64,000 nt of DNA from Wolbachia endosymbiont of Aedes albopictus (GCF_024804185.1 NZ_CP101657.1:744001-808000); one strand, 5' to 3'. Shown: positions 19,226 through 27,986, numbered from the stretch's first letter. Notes: a model not told the origin generated them from the sequence alone. Numbers and translations are program-made.

Positions 19226-20365
19226 CTATATGTGTAACCAGACTGCATTCTGTGATTTTTAGCAAAGCACGATCTTTCATTTGAGTTTTCTTCAATTTAA
19301 AATAAATACGGAAAATTGCTGCCTATAGCTAAACTGACTTACGACAATTTGAAAAACCATCATACCGCTACTAGTTAGCGCCACGGCAGCATAGCTATCT
19401 TCAAAAATATGGTTGAATAATTGTTAATAATAGTGTATAATTATTAATATTTTTAAGCATTTTTGCCATGGCTCTCTCAAAATTTCTCGATCCTCGCAAT
19501 GATTTGTGTTTCAAAAAAATCTTTGGAACGGAAAAAAATAAGAATATCCTTATTCACTTTTTGAACGATATTTTAGGGTTTACTGAGATAAATGCAATAC
19601 AAGAAGTTGAGTTTCTTAGCACTATTATGGATCCCGAAGTTGCCTCTGATAAACAAAGTATTGTTGATGTTCTCTGCAAGGATTCTCACGGAAATAGATA
19701 TATAGCAGAAATGCAGCTCGCTAGAGACAAGGGCTTCGAAAAACGCGCTCAATTATATGCCGCTAAAGCCTATTCAAGACAATTAGATAAATCTGGCAAC
19801 TACATTGATTTAAAGAAAGTCTTCTTTATTGCTATATCAAATTGTAACTTACTTCCTGAAGAAGTTGATTATATTTCTACTCACAATATACGTGATATAA
19901 AAACTAACGGCCATTACTTAAAAGATTTTCAGTTTGTCTTTATTGAGTTGCCTAAATTCGCAAAAAATAAAGTAGAGCAGTTAGAAAGTATAGTAGAAAG
20001 GTGGTGTTTCTTTTTTAAATACGCAGAAGAAACAACAGAAGAGGACTTAAAAGAGATAGCAGAAAAAGCGCCAATAATAAAGCTAGCATATGATGAATTA
20101 GACAAGTTTCGTTGGAACGAAAAAGATTTAGTAGCCTATGAAGAAAGGATAATGGATCTACGCAAAGAAGAAGCTATTCTTGAATACAGACTTGATCTTG
20201 CTGAAGAGAAAGGTAAAAAAATTGGTAAAGAGGAAGGGAAAATTGAAGTCGCAAAAGCAATGCTGGCTAATAATGTTGATGTCAACACTATTGTCAAGTT
20301 TACTGGCCTTTCTATTAGTGAGATTGAAGAATTAAGTGGAAATCTGTGAACGGTTACCTATATGT
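19226..20365 (+). mobile_element. Rpn-nuclease transposable unit, copy 1, with 8-bp target duplication
   Basis: The unit spans 19234-20357 (1,124 bp) and ends in GTAACC (left) and GGTTAC (right). It is bounded by a perfect 8-bp direct repeat, CTATATGT, at 19226-19233 and 20358-20365. The same unit in reverse orientation lies at 58857-60040, and homology stops at the same GTAACC/GGTTAC ends. GTAA termini with 8-bp duplications are hallmarks of IS66-family transposition, but this unit carries only the Rpn/PD-(D/E)XK gene plus a MITE-like repeat (about 19322-19402) in its leader. Its right end overlaps the stop codon of the neighbouring hydrolase gene. Confidence 0.8.
19468..20349 (+). CDS. Rpn family recombination-promoting nuclease / putative transposase (PD-(D/E)XK)
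   Basis: A 293-residue protein of the PDDEXK_2 (Rpn, formerly transposase_31-like) type. It opens with FLDPRNDLCFKKIFGTEKNK, continues with the nuclease core SIVDVLCKDSHGNRYIAEMQ (the Asp and the E-x-Q of the fold) and Y-AAKAYSRQL, and ends with a Glu/Lys-rich linker and a helix-turn-helix-like tail (VKFTGLSISEIEEL). Rpn proteins of Escherichia coli are DNA endonucleases that promote RecA-independent recombination. The near-identical gene at 58865-59806 differs chiefly in the linker. Where these proteins act in Wolbachia is not known. Confidence 0.88.
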   Translation: MALSKFLDPRNDLCFKKIFGTEKNKNILIHFLNDILGFTEINAIQEVEFLSTIMDPEVASDKQSIVDVLCKDSHGNRYIAEMQLARDKGFEKRAQLYAAKAYSRQLDKSGNYIDLKKVFFIAISNCNLLPEEVDYISTHNIRDIKTNGHYLKDFQFVFIELPKFAKNKVEQLESIVERWCFFFKYAEETTEEDLKEIAEKAPIIKLAYDELDKFRWNEKDLVAYEERIMDLRKEEAILEYRLDLAEEKGKKIGKEEGKIEVAKAMLANNVDVNTIVKFTGLSISEIEELSGNL

Positions 20366-21109
20366 TTTTGCTGGCAAAAATTCTCTAATGGTCTTAAATA
20401 AAACTTCCCGCGAATGATTGTCAGACATGTTATGCTCTGCTGATTTTATCAAGTATACTTCAACATCGGTTGACTTGATTTTTTCAGCTAAATTCAATGA
20501 AGTTTGATAAGGAACATCTTTATCATTAATGCTATGCAATAAGCGCACAGGACAGTTTATATCTATTGCTTCTCTATTTAAAAGAAGGTTCTTTCTGCCA
20601 TCTTCGATCAAATTTTTAGTTATTTTGTATGTACAATGCTCTGAAGTGAAATCTATTGCACCTTTAGAATCTAGTTCTTCCTTTTGCTTGCCTGACAATT
20701 GCTTGAATATCAAATCTTCAGTAAAATCAGGAGCAGACGATATGCCGATTAATGCTGCAATTTTTTCCGGAAATTGAAGGGCAGTGAGCAGCATCAGCCA
20801 TCCTCCCATACTTGAACCTATAATTATTTGTTTATCGCTAGTTAATTCACTCATCACTTTAGCACAATTTTTTTGCCAATCACTTATCGTGTAATCAATA
20901 AAATCACCACTTGAATAACCGTGACCAAAATAATCAAATAGCACAAGTGCTATATCGTTTTCTTGGCAAAATTTGTAAACAGCAGTTGCTTTAGTTCCAT
21001 CCATATTAGATGCAAATCCACCAAAAAAAACTACAGAAGCTTTCTTCCCTTGTAGCTTTCGATATGCTGTGTGACCATTATTTCCATCAAACAATTTGCA
21101 ATAATTCAT
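20354..21109 (-). CDS. Alpha/beta hydrolase
   Basis: A 251-residue serine hydrolase. Visible are the oxyanion-side segment FFGGFASNMDGTKA, FDYFGHGYSSGDF, the nucleophile elbow GSSMGGW, the acid region SINDKDVPY and the catalytic His in SAEHNMSD. The substrate is unknown; small esterases of this type resemble palmitoyl-thioesterase ABHD10-like proteins. The ATG at 21109 lies one base after the cytochrome c stop, so the two are probably coupled; an upstream in-frame ATG at 21127 lies inside that gene. The last two codons (AGG TAA) are supplied by the end of the Rpn unit: without it the gene would end AGT TGA. Confidence 0.88.
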   Translation of the reverse strand: MNYCKLFDGNNGHTAYRKLQGKKASVVFFGGFASNMDGTKATAVYKFCQENDIALVLFDYFGHGYSSGDFIDYTISDWQKNCAKVMSELTSDKQIIIGSSMGGWLMLLTALQFPEKIAALIGISSAPDFTEDLIFKQLSGKQKEELDSKGAIDFTSEHCTYKITKNLIEDGRKNLLLNREAIDINCPVRLLHSINDKDVPYQTSLNLAEKIKSTDVEVYLIKSAEHNMSDNHSREVLFKTIREFLPAKTYR

Positions 21110-21110
21110 A

Positions 21111-21638
21111 CTACTTTGGCAAAGCAACCGGACTATCGCTCATCGAACGCAAATAGCTGACTAGATCTGCAATTTCTTGTGGATTGGAAATACCTGCAAA
21201 TGCCATACGTGTACCTTTTATATAGGCTTTTGGATTCTTTAAAAAGGCAAATAGCTCCTCATATCCCCATTTTCCACCTCTTTCAAGCACTGCTTTTGAG
21301 TAATTGAATGAGTTACCAAGATGAGCCTTTTTATTTCCAACTACGTTCCATAAGTTTGGTCCTACTTTATTCATTCCACCTTTCTCAAAACTATGGCAGG
21401 CTATGCATTTTTTTGCTGCTGATTTACCTTTCTCAAAACTAGCATTCTGCATGAGCGCTCCAATATCGAGCGCCACTTGCTCGATTTTTTGCTGGAACTC
21501 ATTGTGACCAGCAGTTACTATCGTTTGGTGTTCAATCTTATATTCCTCTGGACTATACAGCATATCAACTACGTTGCTGACTATCATAATGATTAGCCCA
21601 GAAAGTAAAATCGATGCTGCAATCTTATTAAGCTCCAT
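21111..21638 (-). CDS. Membrane-anchored class I cytochrome c
   Basis: A 175-residue cytochrome c. An N-terminal uncleaved membrane helix (AASILLSGLIIMIVSNVVDM) anchors it in the inner membrane facing the periplasm. The haem-binding site is CIACH (in AAKKCIACHSFEKGG), and the sixth ligand Met is in GTRMAFAGI. This is the CycM/cytochrome c552 architecture that carries electrons from the bc1 complex to the terminal oxidase. It needs the Ccm system, of which ccmD and ccmE are in the window. The hydrolase gene follows immediately. Confidence 0.93.
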   Translation of the reverse strand: MELNKIAASILLSGLIIMIVSNVVDMLYSPEEYKIEHQTIVTAGHNEFQQKIEQVALDIGALMQNASFEKGKSAAKKCIACHSFEKGGMNKVGPNLWNVVGNKKAHLGNSFNYSKAVLERGGKWGYEELFAFLKNPKAYIKGTRMAFAGISNPQEIADLVSYLRSMSDSPVALPK

Positions 21639-21733
21639 AGTTAATTTTTATTAAGTAATGTTACTTAAATTATGCGAATATTTTTGCAAATAGCAACCAA
21701 TTACCTTGGAGCTCGCTAAAGATGAGAGTCTCC

Positions 21734-22051
21734 AGCTACAAATATTAAGAAATTTACCAAATAAAAAAAAAGGCAAAAGAAGCCCCGTGGTGCGAGTTTT
21801 GACTCTATATTACTGTAAGTGGCGCTGTAATAATGTGCTGACGCTTAGTTTAAGCGCGATTTGGCTGAATGTAGAAAAAATAAAAAAGACATGCAGCCGC
21901 TATAATTTTATGTAATCCGCCAATAAATACTCTGAGTTTTTTACTGAATTTTGTCATTGAGCCTGCAGGTCAAAAACAAGTTTTGAGTCATAAATACCCT
22001 TATTATCATAATAAGGGAGCTGGCGGAGTTTGTCAAGTGGTTTTTGTAGCT
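21734..22051 (-). repeat. Duplicated cassette, copy A
   Basis: About 310 bp that recur in reverse orientation at about 31466-31787 with very high identity. The ends AGCTACAAA (21734-21742) and TTTGTAGCT (22043-22051) form a 9-bp inverted repeat. Read on the minus strand, the cassette has TTGACA, a 17-bp spacer and TATTAT, then a 35-codon ORF, and ends near a GGGGCTTCTTTTGCC plus T-run. No transposase is present. Confidence 0.75.
21850..21957 (-). CDS. 35-residue cationic-hydrophobic peptide, cassette copy A
   Basis: The peptide starts MTKFSKKLRVFIGGLHK and continues as a short hydrophobic stretch (IIAAACLFYFFYIQ). An AGG about 5 bp before the ATG may serve as ribosome-binding site. The reading frame is identical in the second cassette copy (31562-31669). 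I do not know a homologue. The basic start plus single hydrophobic helix resembles small membrane peptides, including type I toxin peptides, but nothing here shows function or translation. Confidence 0.4.
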   Translation of the reverse strand: MTKFSKKLRVFIGGLHKIIAAACLFYFFYIQPNRA

Positions 22052-22121
22052 CTCATAGTTTTTGCGTCACACGCTGGCAGTTGTTACTCAAACAACAGTT
22101 ATGCAAGAGATCTGATTACAT

Positions 22122-23327
22122 CTAAGCTAACAATGGACCACTAGGTATATTACTAACTACGTTGATCTGATTCAATATTTTATTAGTGGGATTGAAATAA
22201 TTTTCTATGAATTCCTTATATATAGCTGTTAATTTGTGTATATCATTTACTAATACACATTCGTTTATCTGATGTGCGGTTTTGTTGATTATACCAAATT
22301 CAATCACTGAACAAACATCTTTGATAAACGCAGCGTCAGATGTGCCACCACTTGTGCTCAGCACAGCATCAATACTGGTAACTTTATTTATCGCATCAAG
22401 CATAATATCAGTATTTCTATCAGGAGTAGAGAGGAAAACGTCCCTGCTGCTATGCATAGAAAGTTTATAATCGTTAGTTACACTGGAGCATATTTCATCA
22501 ATCAGCTTATATAAGCCGTCAGGTGTTTGTGTATCGTTATATCGAATGTTAAAACGTGTAGTTGCTGAACTAGGTATTAGATTGCTAGTATTATTTCCAA
22601 CATCGATAGTAGTAACTTCGCAATGTGAAGGCTGAAAATATTTATTACCATGATCAAAAGTAGTATTTTTTACCTTACTCAATATCGATATTACCTTATA
22701 TATTGGATTATCTGCTAGGTCTGGGTAGGCAACGTGTCCTTGTTTTCCATGGCAAATTAATTCAAATGTTACAGAACCTCTTCTGCCTATTTTTATGGTA
22801 TCACCTAATTTCTCACTACTGGTTGGTTCGGCAACTACACAAAAATCTATCTTTTTTTGCTTACTTTTCATCCATTCTAAAACTGCTTTTGTTCCATATT
22901 TTTCCGTGCTTTCTTCAGCACTGGTAATCAATGCACTTATCGAACCATTAAATTGAAACTTTTCTGCAATTAAATTTGCCATAGCAGCAATAAATGCAGC
23001 TATTCCGCTTTTCATATCAGCTGCTCCTCTTCCATATAGCATTCCATCTCTAACTTCTGGATTAAATGGACCAAATGCCCAATCTTTTAACTGACCCGGT
23101 GGTACAACATCAACATGCCCAGCAAAGCACAAATTTGGTACTCCGTTTATATATTTCGCATAAAGATTTTTAACTTTAGTTCCATCATCACCAAATTCTA
23201 AAATCTCACAGTCAAAGCCACTTTTCTTGAAGATTGTTGCTATATGCTCTATTGCCCCGCCGTCCCTTGGTGTTATACTCTCAAAAGAGATCAATTTCTT
23301 AGTTAGCTCTACAGGGTCAATCTTCAT
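22122..23327 (-). CDS. dapE: Succinyl-diaminopimelate desuccinylase
   Basis: DapE removes succinate from N-succinyl-LL-diaminopimelate in the lysine/diaminopimelate pathway, a precursor route for peptidoglycan. It is a dinuclear zinc M20 peptidase-like enzyme: CFAGHVDVVPPGQ (metal His and Asp), YGRGAADMKSGIAAF (bridging Asp), ITSAEES (catalytic Glu) and the C-terminal STSGGTSDAAF. The 401-residue length includes about 25 extra C-terminal residues (after IENYF) not typical of the family. dapB lies elsewhere in the window (57.7-58.4 kb). It is divergent from the dehydrogenase gene at 23370. Confidence 0.95.
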   Translation of the reverse strand: MKIDPVELTKKLISFESITPRDGGAIEHIATIFKKSGFDCEILEFGDDGTKVKNLYAKYINGVPNLCFAGHVDVVPPGQLKDWAFGPFNPEVRDGMLYGRGAADMKSGIAAFIAAMANLIAEKFQFNGSISALITSAEESTEKYGTKAVLEWMKSKQKKIDFCVVAEPTSSEKLGDTIKIGRRGSVTFELICHGKQGHVAYPDLADNPIYKVISILSKVKNTTFDHGNKYFQPSHCEVTTIDVGNNTSNLIPSSATTRFNIRYNDTQTPDGLYKLIDEICSSVTNDYKLSMHSSRDVFLSTPDRNTDIMLDAINKVTSIDAVLSTSGGTSDAAFIKDVCSVIEFGIINKTAHQINECVLVNDIHKLTAIYKEFIENYFNPTNKILNQINVVSNIPSGPLLA

Positions 23328-23369
23328 GTCAATCTTAAAATACTTATATTGCTATATTGTAAACACTCT

Positions 23370-24707
23370 ATGCACTATTTAAAACAAATATTACATCAAG
23401 CCGAACAAACTTTTCTAAGGGAAGTAATAACAGATTACCACCTTGCTGATGATATCTATAAAATATGCACACGACACGGAGATGACATCTTTCTAGTTGC
23501 AGATGAAAACACAGCAAAACTTTTAAACAAAAACGTATTTAATAAAATTTCTCACTTAATTATCCCGAGCAATACCATTGTGCCTCTTGCAAAACCTCAT
23601 ATCATTTCGGATGCTCCCTACATTTTATCATCCCAGTCCTCCGAGACTGGGATCCAGGAAAAAAAATCAGCGTCACGTGCTGAAATGACACCAACCATGG
23701 GTACTAATCTTTCACTTGCCTCTCTTGAAACCGTAAATCTAGTTAGAAACAAAGCAAAAGACAGTGACTTAATAGTTGCATTTGGTAGCGGCACCGTTAA
23801 CGACATCTGCAAATATGCAAGCTACCTCGAGAAAAAAGATTATATATCGTTCCCAACAGCCGCTTCCATGAATGGATATACATCCGCAAATGCTTCAATA
23901 TTAGTAAATGGATACAAAAAATCGTTCAAAGCACATCTTCCAAGAGCGATATATATAGATATAGACATACTTACCAATGCACCACTGCGTCTCACATTAA
24001 GCGGATTTGCAGATTTCATTTGCCGTTCGACAGTTCAGGCTGACTGGCTACTATCTCATTTGTTGCTTGGCACAGAATACAATGAATTACCTTTTACACT
24101 TATTCGCGATTTGGAGCAAATTTTGCTAAGAGAGTATACGGCGCTTACTAAAAGAAGTAGAAAAGTGGTCCTATTACTTATGGAAATTCTACTAATTTCA
24201 GGACTTGGAATGGTAATATCAAAAGGCAGCTATTCTGCAAGCCAAGGAGAGCATATGATAGCTCACGCAATGGAAATGGTAACAAGAGATCATTCCTCAC
24301 TACATGGCGAAAAAATTGCTGTTACGACGATTACTATGGCTAATTTGCAGGAAAAGATATTATCAATACAAAACCCGATTATCAACCCGACCACTTTAGA
24401 TGTAAAACATATAACTCAGTGCTTTGATAATATCGAATTTGTAAGAACTTTTGAACAGAAGCAAATTATGCAGCAAAAAATCCAAGAGATTATTTGTAAA
24501 GAATGGACTAATATTTCCAATTTAATTAAGCAAAATTTACTACCTGCAAAATACCTGCAAAAAATATTTGAAGATCTATCAATTCCGCACTTACCAGAGC
24601 ACCTCAGTTGGAATAAAGAACAATATTGTAAAGTGGTCGATCTTGCGTTTGCAACAAGAGATAGATTCACCTTTCTTGACCTAGCCAATTGCATAGAAGA
24701 AAGTTAA
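23370..24707 (+). CDS. sn-Glycerol-1-phosphate dehydrogenase-like (iron-containing alcohol dehydrogenase superfamily)
   Basis: Superfamily member with the nucleotide-binding segment VAFGSGTVNDICKYAS and FPTAASMNGYTSANASI, closest from memory to glycerol-1-phosphate dehydrogenase (AraM/EgsA type), which reduces dihydroxyacetone phosphate to sn-glycerol-1-phosphate. The metal site is expected around GFADFICRS and the two later His (GEHMIAHAMEM, SLHGEKIA). Residues about 86-108 are an in-frame palindromic insert absent from the family. The ATG at 23370 is preferred to a TTG at 23349. The role in a bacterium with G3P lipids is unclear; a related polyol-phosphate substrate is possible. Confidence 0.8.
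   Translation: MHYLKQILHQAEQTFLREVITDYHLADDIYKICTRHGDDIFLVADENTAKLLNKNVFNKISHLIIPSNTIVPLAKPHIISDAPYILSSQSSETGIQEKKSASRAEMTPTMGTNLSLASLETVNLVRNKAKDSDLIVAFGSGTVNDICKYASYLEKKDYISFPTAASMNGYTSANASILVNGYKKSFKAHLPRAIYIDIDILTNAPLRLTLSGFADFICRSTVQADWLLSHLLLGTEYNELPFTLIRDLEQILLREYTALTKRSRKVVLLLMEILLISGLGMVISKGSYSASQGEHMIAHAMEMVTRDHSSLHGEKIAVTTITMANLQEKILSIQNPIINPTTLDVKHITQCFDNIEFVRTFEQKQIMQQKIQEIICKEWTNISNLIKQNLLPAKYLQKIFEDLSIPHLPEHLSWNKEQYCKVVDLAFATRDRFTFLDLANCIEES
23627..23695. repeat. Palindromic element inside the dehydrogenase gene
   Basis: TCATCCCAGTCCTCCGAGAC followed by TGGGATCCAG is a family palindrome, followed by GCGTCACGTGCTGAAATGAC, a partial second one. The insertion is in frame and contributes residues SSQSSETGIQEKKSASRAEM. 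Confidence 0.75.
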
Positions 24708-24898
24708 GTTTTGTAGTGAAATTCTGTCATTTAAAGAGATCATAGGCCGAAAGCTAAACCCTTTTCACAATCTCTTATCCATTTTCCTCTAAACTGTACG
24801 CCTAAGTGGATATACAACTGAACATAACCATTCCAAGTAGCTGACACTGGGTCGCACTACTTCACCAATAGCACTATCTTGCCATAGTTTAGTTCGAG

Positions 24899-24971
24899 TG
24901 GCTGAGGAGGGACTTGAACCCCCGACCAAGAGATTATGATCCTCCTGCTCTACCAACTGAGCTACTCAGCC
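24899..24971 (-). tRNA. tRNA-Met(CAU), elongator type
   Basis: The reverse complement folds with acceptor GGCTGAG/CTCAGCC, D arm GCTCAGTTGGTAGAGC, anticodon loop ATCATAA (CAT) and T arm GGGGGTTCAAGTCCCTC. The normal G1-C72 pair and overall similarity to alphaproteobacterial elongator tRNAs point to elongator Met and not initiator. A lysidine-modified tRNA-Ile cannot be excluded from sequence alone. It directly follows purB, sharing one base with its stop codon. Confidence 0.93.
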
Positions 24972-26263
24972 TAATTGAAAACCTTGCTATATATGTGATC
25001 TACATGCTTTGTATAATATTTCAAATCAAACAAAGATTCAAGTTTTTCCGAGTTAATAACCTTAAGTAAATGTTTATCTTGTTTCAATTCGGCCAGAAAA
25101 TCACTGTTGTTTTGTTTCACTTTCATTGCATTGCTCTGAACAATTTTATACGCCTCTTCCCTCGCCAAACCACTATTTACTAACTCAAGCAATACACGCT
25201 GTGAGAAAACTAAACCTTTTGAAGAATTTAAGTTCTTTTCAATGTTTTCCTTATTGATTACCAATTTATCTATCAAATCTGTTAATCGCACTAAAGCAAA
25301 ATCCATTATTATACAAGCATCAGGAGCAATGCATCTTTCCACAGACGAGTGTGATATATCACGTTCGTGCCACAATGCAACATTTTCTAACGCAGGAAAA
25401 ACATAACTGCGTATTAAACGTGAGAGTCCAGTCAGATTTTCACTTAAAATAGGATTACATTTGTGTGGCATAGCAGAGCTTCCCTTCTGCCCAATGGAAA
25501 AATGCTCAAAAATTTCGCCGATTTCAGTTCTTTGCAAATGACGAATTTCAATTGCAATATTTTCTATTGAGCTTGCAATCACTCCCAAAACCGAAAAGAA
25601 CATGGCATGTCTATCACGAGGAATGACTTGAGACGATATGGTTTCAGATATGAGTCCCATTTCTTTCGCTACATACTCTTCAACAAACGGATCAACATTT
25701 GCAAAATTACCTACTGCACCTGATATTTTACAAATTGAGATCTCTTTTTGCGCGCTAATTAATCTCTGATAATTGCGTTTAAATTCAGCATAAAATCTAG
25801 CAAATTTTAATCCAAGAGTTGTTGGTTCTGCATGCATTCCATGACTGCGCCCAACACAAACAATATCTTTATAGTCCTCAGCTTTTTTTTTAAATACTGC
25901 AAGTAAATTTTCTAGATTCCCGAGTAAAATATCACATGACTCTTTCAACTGCACCGCAAGGCATGTATCCAAAACATCAGAACTTGTCATTCCATAGTGG
26001 AGATAACGAACATCAACTCCCGCTTTTTCAGCAACGTATGTCAGAAAAGCTATAACATCATGTTTTACAATGGATTCAATTTCGTTGATACGTTCAATAT
26101 CAAATTCAATAGCACCAGAGAGCTTCTGAGCAACACTATTTGGAATCACTCCTAACTCTGCTTGAGCTTCACACGCTAATTTTTCTATTTTAAGCCATAT
26201 ATTAAATTTATTATTTTCCTCCCAAATGGAAGACATTTCTTTTTGGCTATAGCGCGGGATCAT
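24971..26263 (-). CDS. purB: Adenylosuccinate lyase
   Basis: PurB performs two steps of purine synthesis, cleaving SAICAR and adenylosuccinate to release fumarate. The 430-residue protein has the fumarase/aspartase-superfamily signature GSSAMPHKCNPILSENLTGL and the active-site segments MTSSDVLDTCLAVQ and VGRSHGMHAEPTTLG. Length is normal. Its TAG overlaps the first base of tRNA-Met. A 112-bp gap holding a palindromic repeat separates it from rplI. Confidence 0.96.
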   Translation of the reverse strand: MIPRYSQKEMSSIWEENNKFNIWLKIEKLACEAQAELGVIPNSVAQKLSGAIEFDIERINEIESIVKHDVIAFLTYVAEKAGVDVRYLHYGMTSSDVLDTCLAVQLKESCDILLGNLENLLAVFKKKAEDYKDIVCVGRSHGMHAEPTTLGLKFARFYAEFKRNYQRLISAQKEISICKISGAVGNFANVDPFVEEYVAKEMGLISETISSQVIPRDRHAMFFSVLGVIASSIENIAIEIRHLQRTEIGEIFEHFSIGQKGSSAMPHKCNPILSENLTGLSRLIRSYVFPALENVALWHERDISHSSVERCIAPDACIIMDFALVRLTDLIDKLVINKENIEKNLNSSKGLVFSQRVLLELVNSGLAREEAYKIVQSNAMKVKQNNSDFLAELKQDKHLLKVINSEKLESLFDLKYYTKHVDHIYSKVFN

Positions 26264-26289
26264 TAAATGACCCCCGTCTTATCTTTGAA

Positions 26290-26350
26290 CATGCTAGATC
26301 CCAGTGTCACGCACTGGGATGACAGAAAAAAAAGGCACTGGAATGACAGG
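26290..26350. repeat. Palindromic repeat between rplI and purB
   Basis: A full palindrome (GATCCCAGTGTCACGCACTG followed by GGATGACAG), then an A-rich linker and a half copy (GCACTGGAATGACAGG). Confidence 0.85.
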
Positions 26351-26375
26351 AATAGTTGATATATTTTATTCACTG

Positions 26376-26921
26376 CTATTTGTTATTTGCATCTTCTTGC
26401 TCCACTGCTTCACCTTCTTGTTCCTCAGACTTCTGATTTTGCAATTTTACTTGCCTTAACTCATTTGCATCTGTTTCGGATTTCACGACGTATATAGTAA
26501 TTGGTACTACTACTTCACTATGTAATTCTATGTTTACTTGGTATTCACCCAAGTTTTTGATGCTTATTCCACCAAAAGATAAACTACGGTGATCTATCGC
26601 ATGTCCTCCTTGTAGTAAAACCTTCGCAATTTCACGTGTTGTTACAGAACCAAAAATTTTACCATCCTCTGAAGCTTGCTTTATCAATACCACAAACTTA
26701 TCATGTAGTGACAATGCAAGCTCTTTTGCTACATTTAATCTTTTTGTATTCTCTTCCTCCAGCAATAAACGTTGTTCTTCTAGTTTTGCTAAATTCTCCT
26801 TGGTAGCCTTCACCGCTTTTCTTTGTGGAAAAAGAAAATTACGTGCATAACCTGGTTTAACTTTGACAACTTCACCAAGCTTACCTAAAGTCCTTATATT
26901 TTCCTTTAAAATTATCAACAT
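26376..26921 (-). CDS. rplI: 50S ribosomal protein L9
   Basis: The 181-residue protein starts with the conserved MLIILKENIRTLGKLGEVVKVKPGYARNFL region split here as MLIILKENIRTLGKLGEVV and PGYARNFLFP; a long central helix (about 40-75) and the C-terminal rRNA-binding domain (GKIFGSVTTREIA) follow. An acidic tail (EEQEGEAVEQEDANNK) extends it beyond the usual 150. It follows rpsR, the usual rpsF-rpsR-rplI order. Confidence 0.95.
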   Translation of the reverse strand: MLIILKENIRTLGKLGEVVKVKPGYARNFLFPQRKAVKATKENLAKLEEQRLLLEEENTKRLNVAKELALSLHDKFVVLIKQASEDGKIFGSVTTREIAKVLLQGGHAIDHRSLSFGGISIKNLGEYQVNIELHSEVVVPITIYVVKSETDANELRQVKLQNQKSEEQEGEAVEQEDANNK

Positions 26922-26928
26922 AAATTAC

Positions 26929-27204
26929 CTAAACTTTTTTAGTACAGTAAGGAACAAGAGCTAAAAAACGTGCCCTTATGATCGCTAAGCGTAACTTCCT
27001 TTGTTTTTTTGCACATACGCCTGTTAATCTTCTAGGTAATACCCTACCATAGTCAGAGGTAAATTTGGATAATAAATCTGTATTCTTATAATCTATGTCT
27101 TCATCTTTAGACGTAGCAAGAGGGCAAACTTTAGAACGCCTAAAGCCAGTCCTATTATTTACAGATACGTAAGAATTATTAAAACTATTTCGTCTTTTCA
27201 TCAT
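26929..27204 (-). CDS. rpsR: 30S ribosomal protein S18
   Basis: The 91-residue protein ends with the family-typical [20 protein letters not shown] and [14 protein letters not shown]. The basic N-terminal tail is normal. It abuts rpsF (shared base at 27204) and lies 7 bp before rplI. Confidence 0.95.
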   Translation of the reverse strand: MMKRRNSFNNSYVSVNNRTGFRRSKVCPLATSKDEDIDYKNTDLLSKFTSDYGRVLPRRLTGVCAKKQRKLRLAIIRARFLALVPYCTKKV

Positions 27205-27986
27205 TATGTGCTTTGCTCCTCAATTTGTTTATTCATCATATAAGATTTACCTTCAAAAAATTTATCAACCTGCACAGACAAGTGGCGAATAACGTTCTCA
27301 TTAAGTTTCATTCTACGCACAAATTCATCCAGAATGCTTGCAGTAGAACTTATGCACATTATACAATAATGACCGCTCTTCATCTTATTTATTGGATATG
27401 GAAAATCCAAAAGACCCCAATGTTCATACTTGATTAATCCCGATGCTTCAATGTTTTCCAAAAGCATCTCCAATGCTTTGCTCGATTGAGTTGGACCGTT
27501 TATTCTAAAATCTTTCAAAATATCTTGAAAAATCTTTATTAGATGTTCTGAAATGTTTCTCTTCAAAGCATTTACTGCATTATAGATAAACGCACTTTTA
27601 GTAATTTGCTCACTGCATCCTAGAAATTTTATAAAATCTTGCGTTATTCCTAAATCTTTTAGGTCATCTTTCAACTCTTTATCGATTTTTGACTTCACTT
27701 CTTTCAAATTTGAAAGATCTTCTTCCAATTCAACCCATAAAATTTTTGTAAGATCTTCCAAGAAATCAGAGTAAGCAACTAGACCTTCTTTAATGTTTTC
27801 AGCACGCGTTTCTAACTCTTGTTTTGTAAGCGTACTATTTTGCTTTTCCATAAGACTCTTAATCTTCTGGAAAATAACATCTGCTTTAATATTTTTCAAT
27901 GAAACAGCTAGCTCTTGGACCATCTCCTCTACTTCTTGCTGTAACAATCCTTGTTGTGCTATAAAAGTAAATTCATAAAGATTCAC
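27204..27986 (-). CDS. rpsF: 30S ribosomal protein S6 with a large internal insertion
   Basis: S6 pairs with S18 on the 30S platform. N-terminal strand 1 ([13 protein letters not shown]) and the C-terminal part ([39 protein letters not shown]) are clear S6. Between them, about residues 37-182, lie roughly 140 charged, mostly helical residues that ordinary S6 (95-140 residues in total) lacks. The start is taken as GTG at 27986 with AAGGA about 8 bp upstream; a TTG at 28007 would add seven residues. The reading frame is clean, so the insert is translated if the gene is expressed. It heads the rpsF-rpsR-rplI cluster. Confidence 0.9.
   Translation of the reverse strand: MNLYEFTFIAQQGLLQQEVEEMVQELAVSLKNIKADVIFQKIKSLMEKQNSTLTKQELETRAENIKEGLVAYSDFLEDLTKILWVELEEDLSNLKEVKSKIDKELKDDLKDLGITQDFIKFLGCSEQITKSAFIYNAVNALKRNISEHLIKIFQDILKDFRINGPTQSSKALEMLLENIEASGLIKYEHWGLLDFPYPINKMKSGHYCIMCISSTASILDEFVRRMKLNENVIRHLSVQVDKFFEGKSYMMNKQIEEQST

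Noticed and set aside
21706-21915. 69-codon plus-strand ORF in cassette copy A
   Set aside because: It opposes the conserved promoter and 35-codon ORF and starts in unique flanking sequence; in copy B the equivalent frame has no such start.
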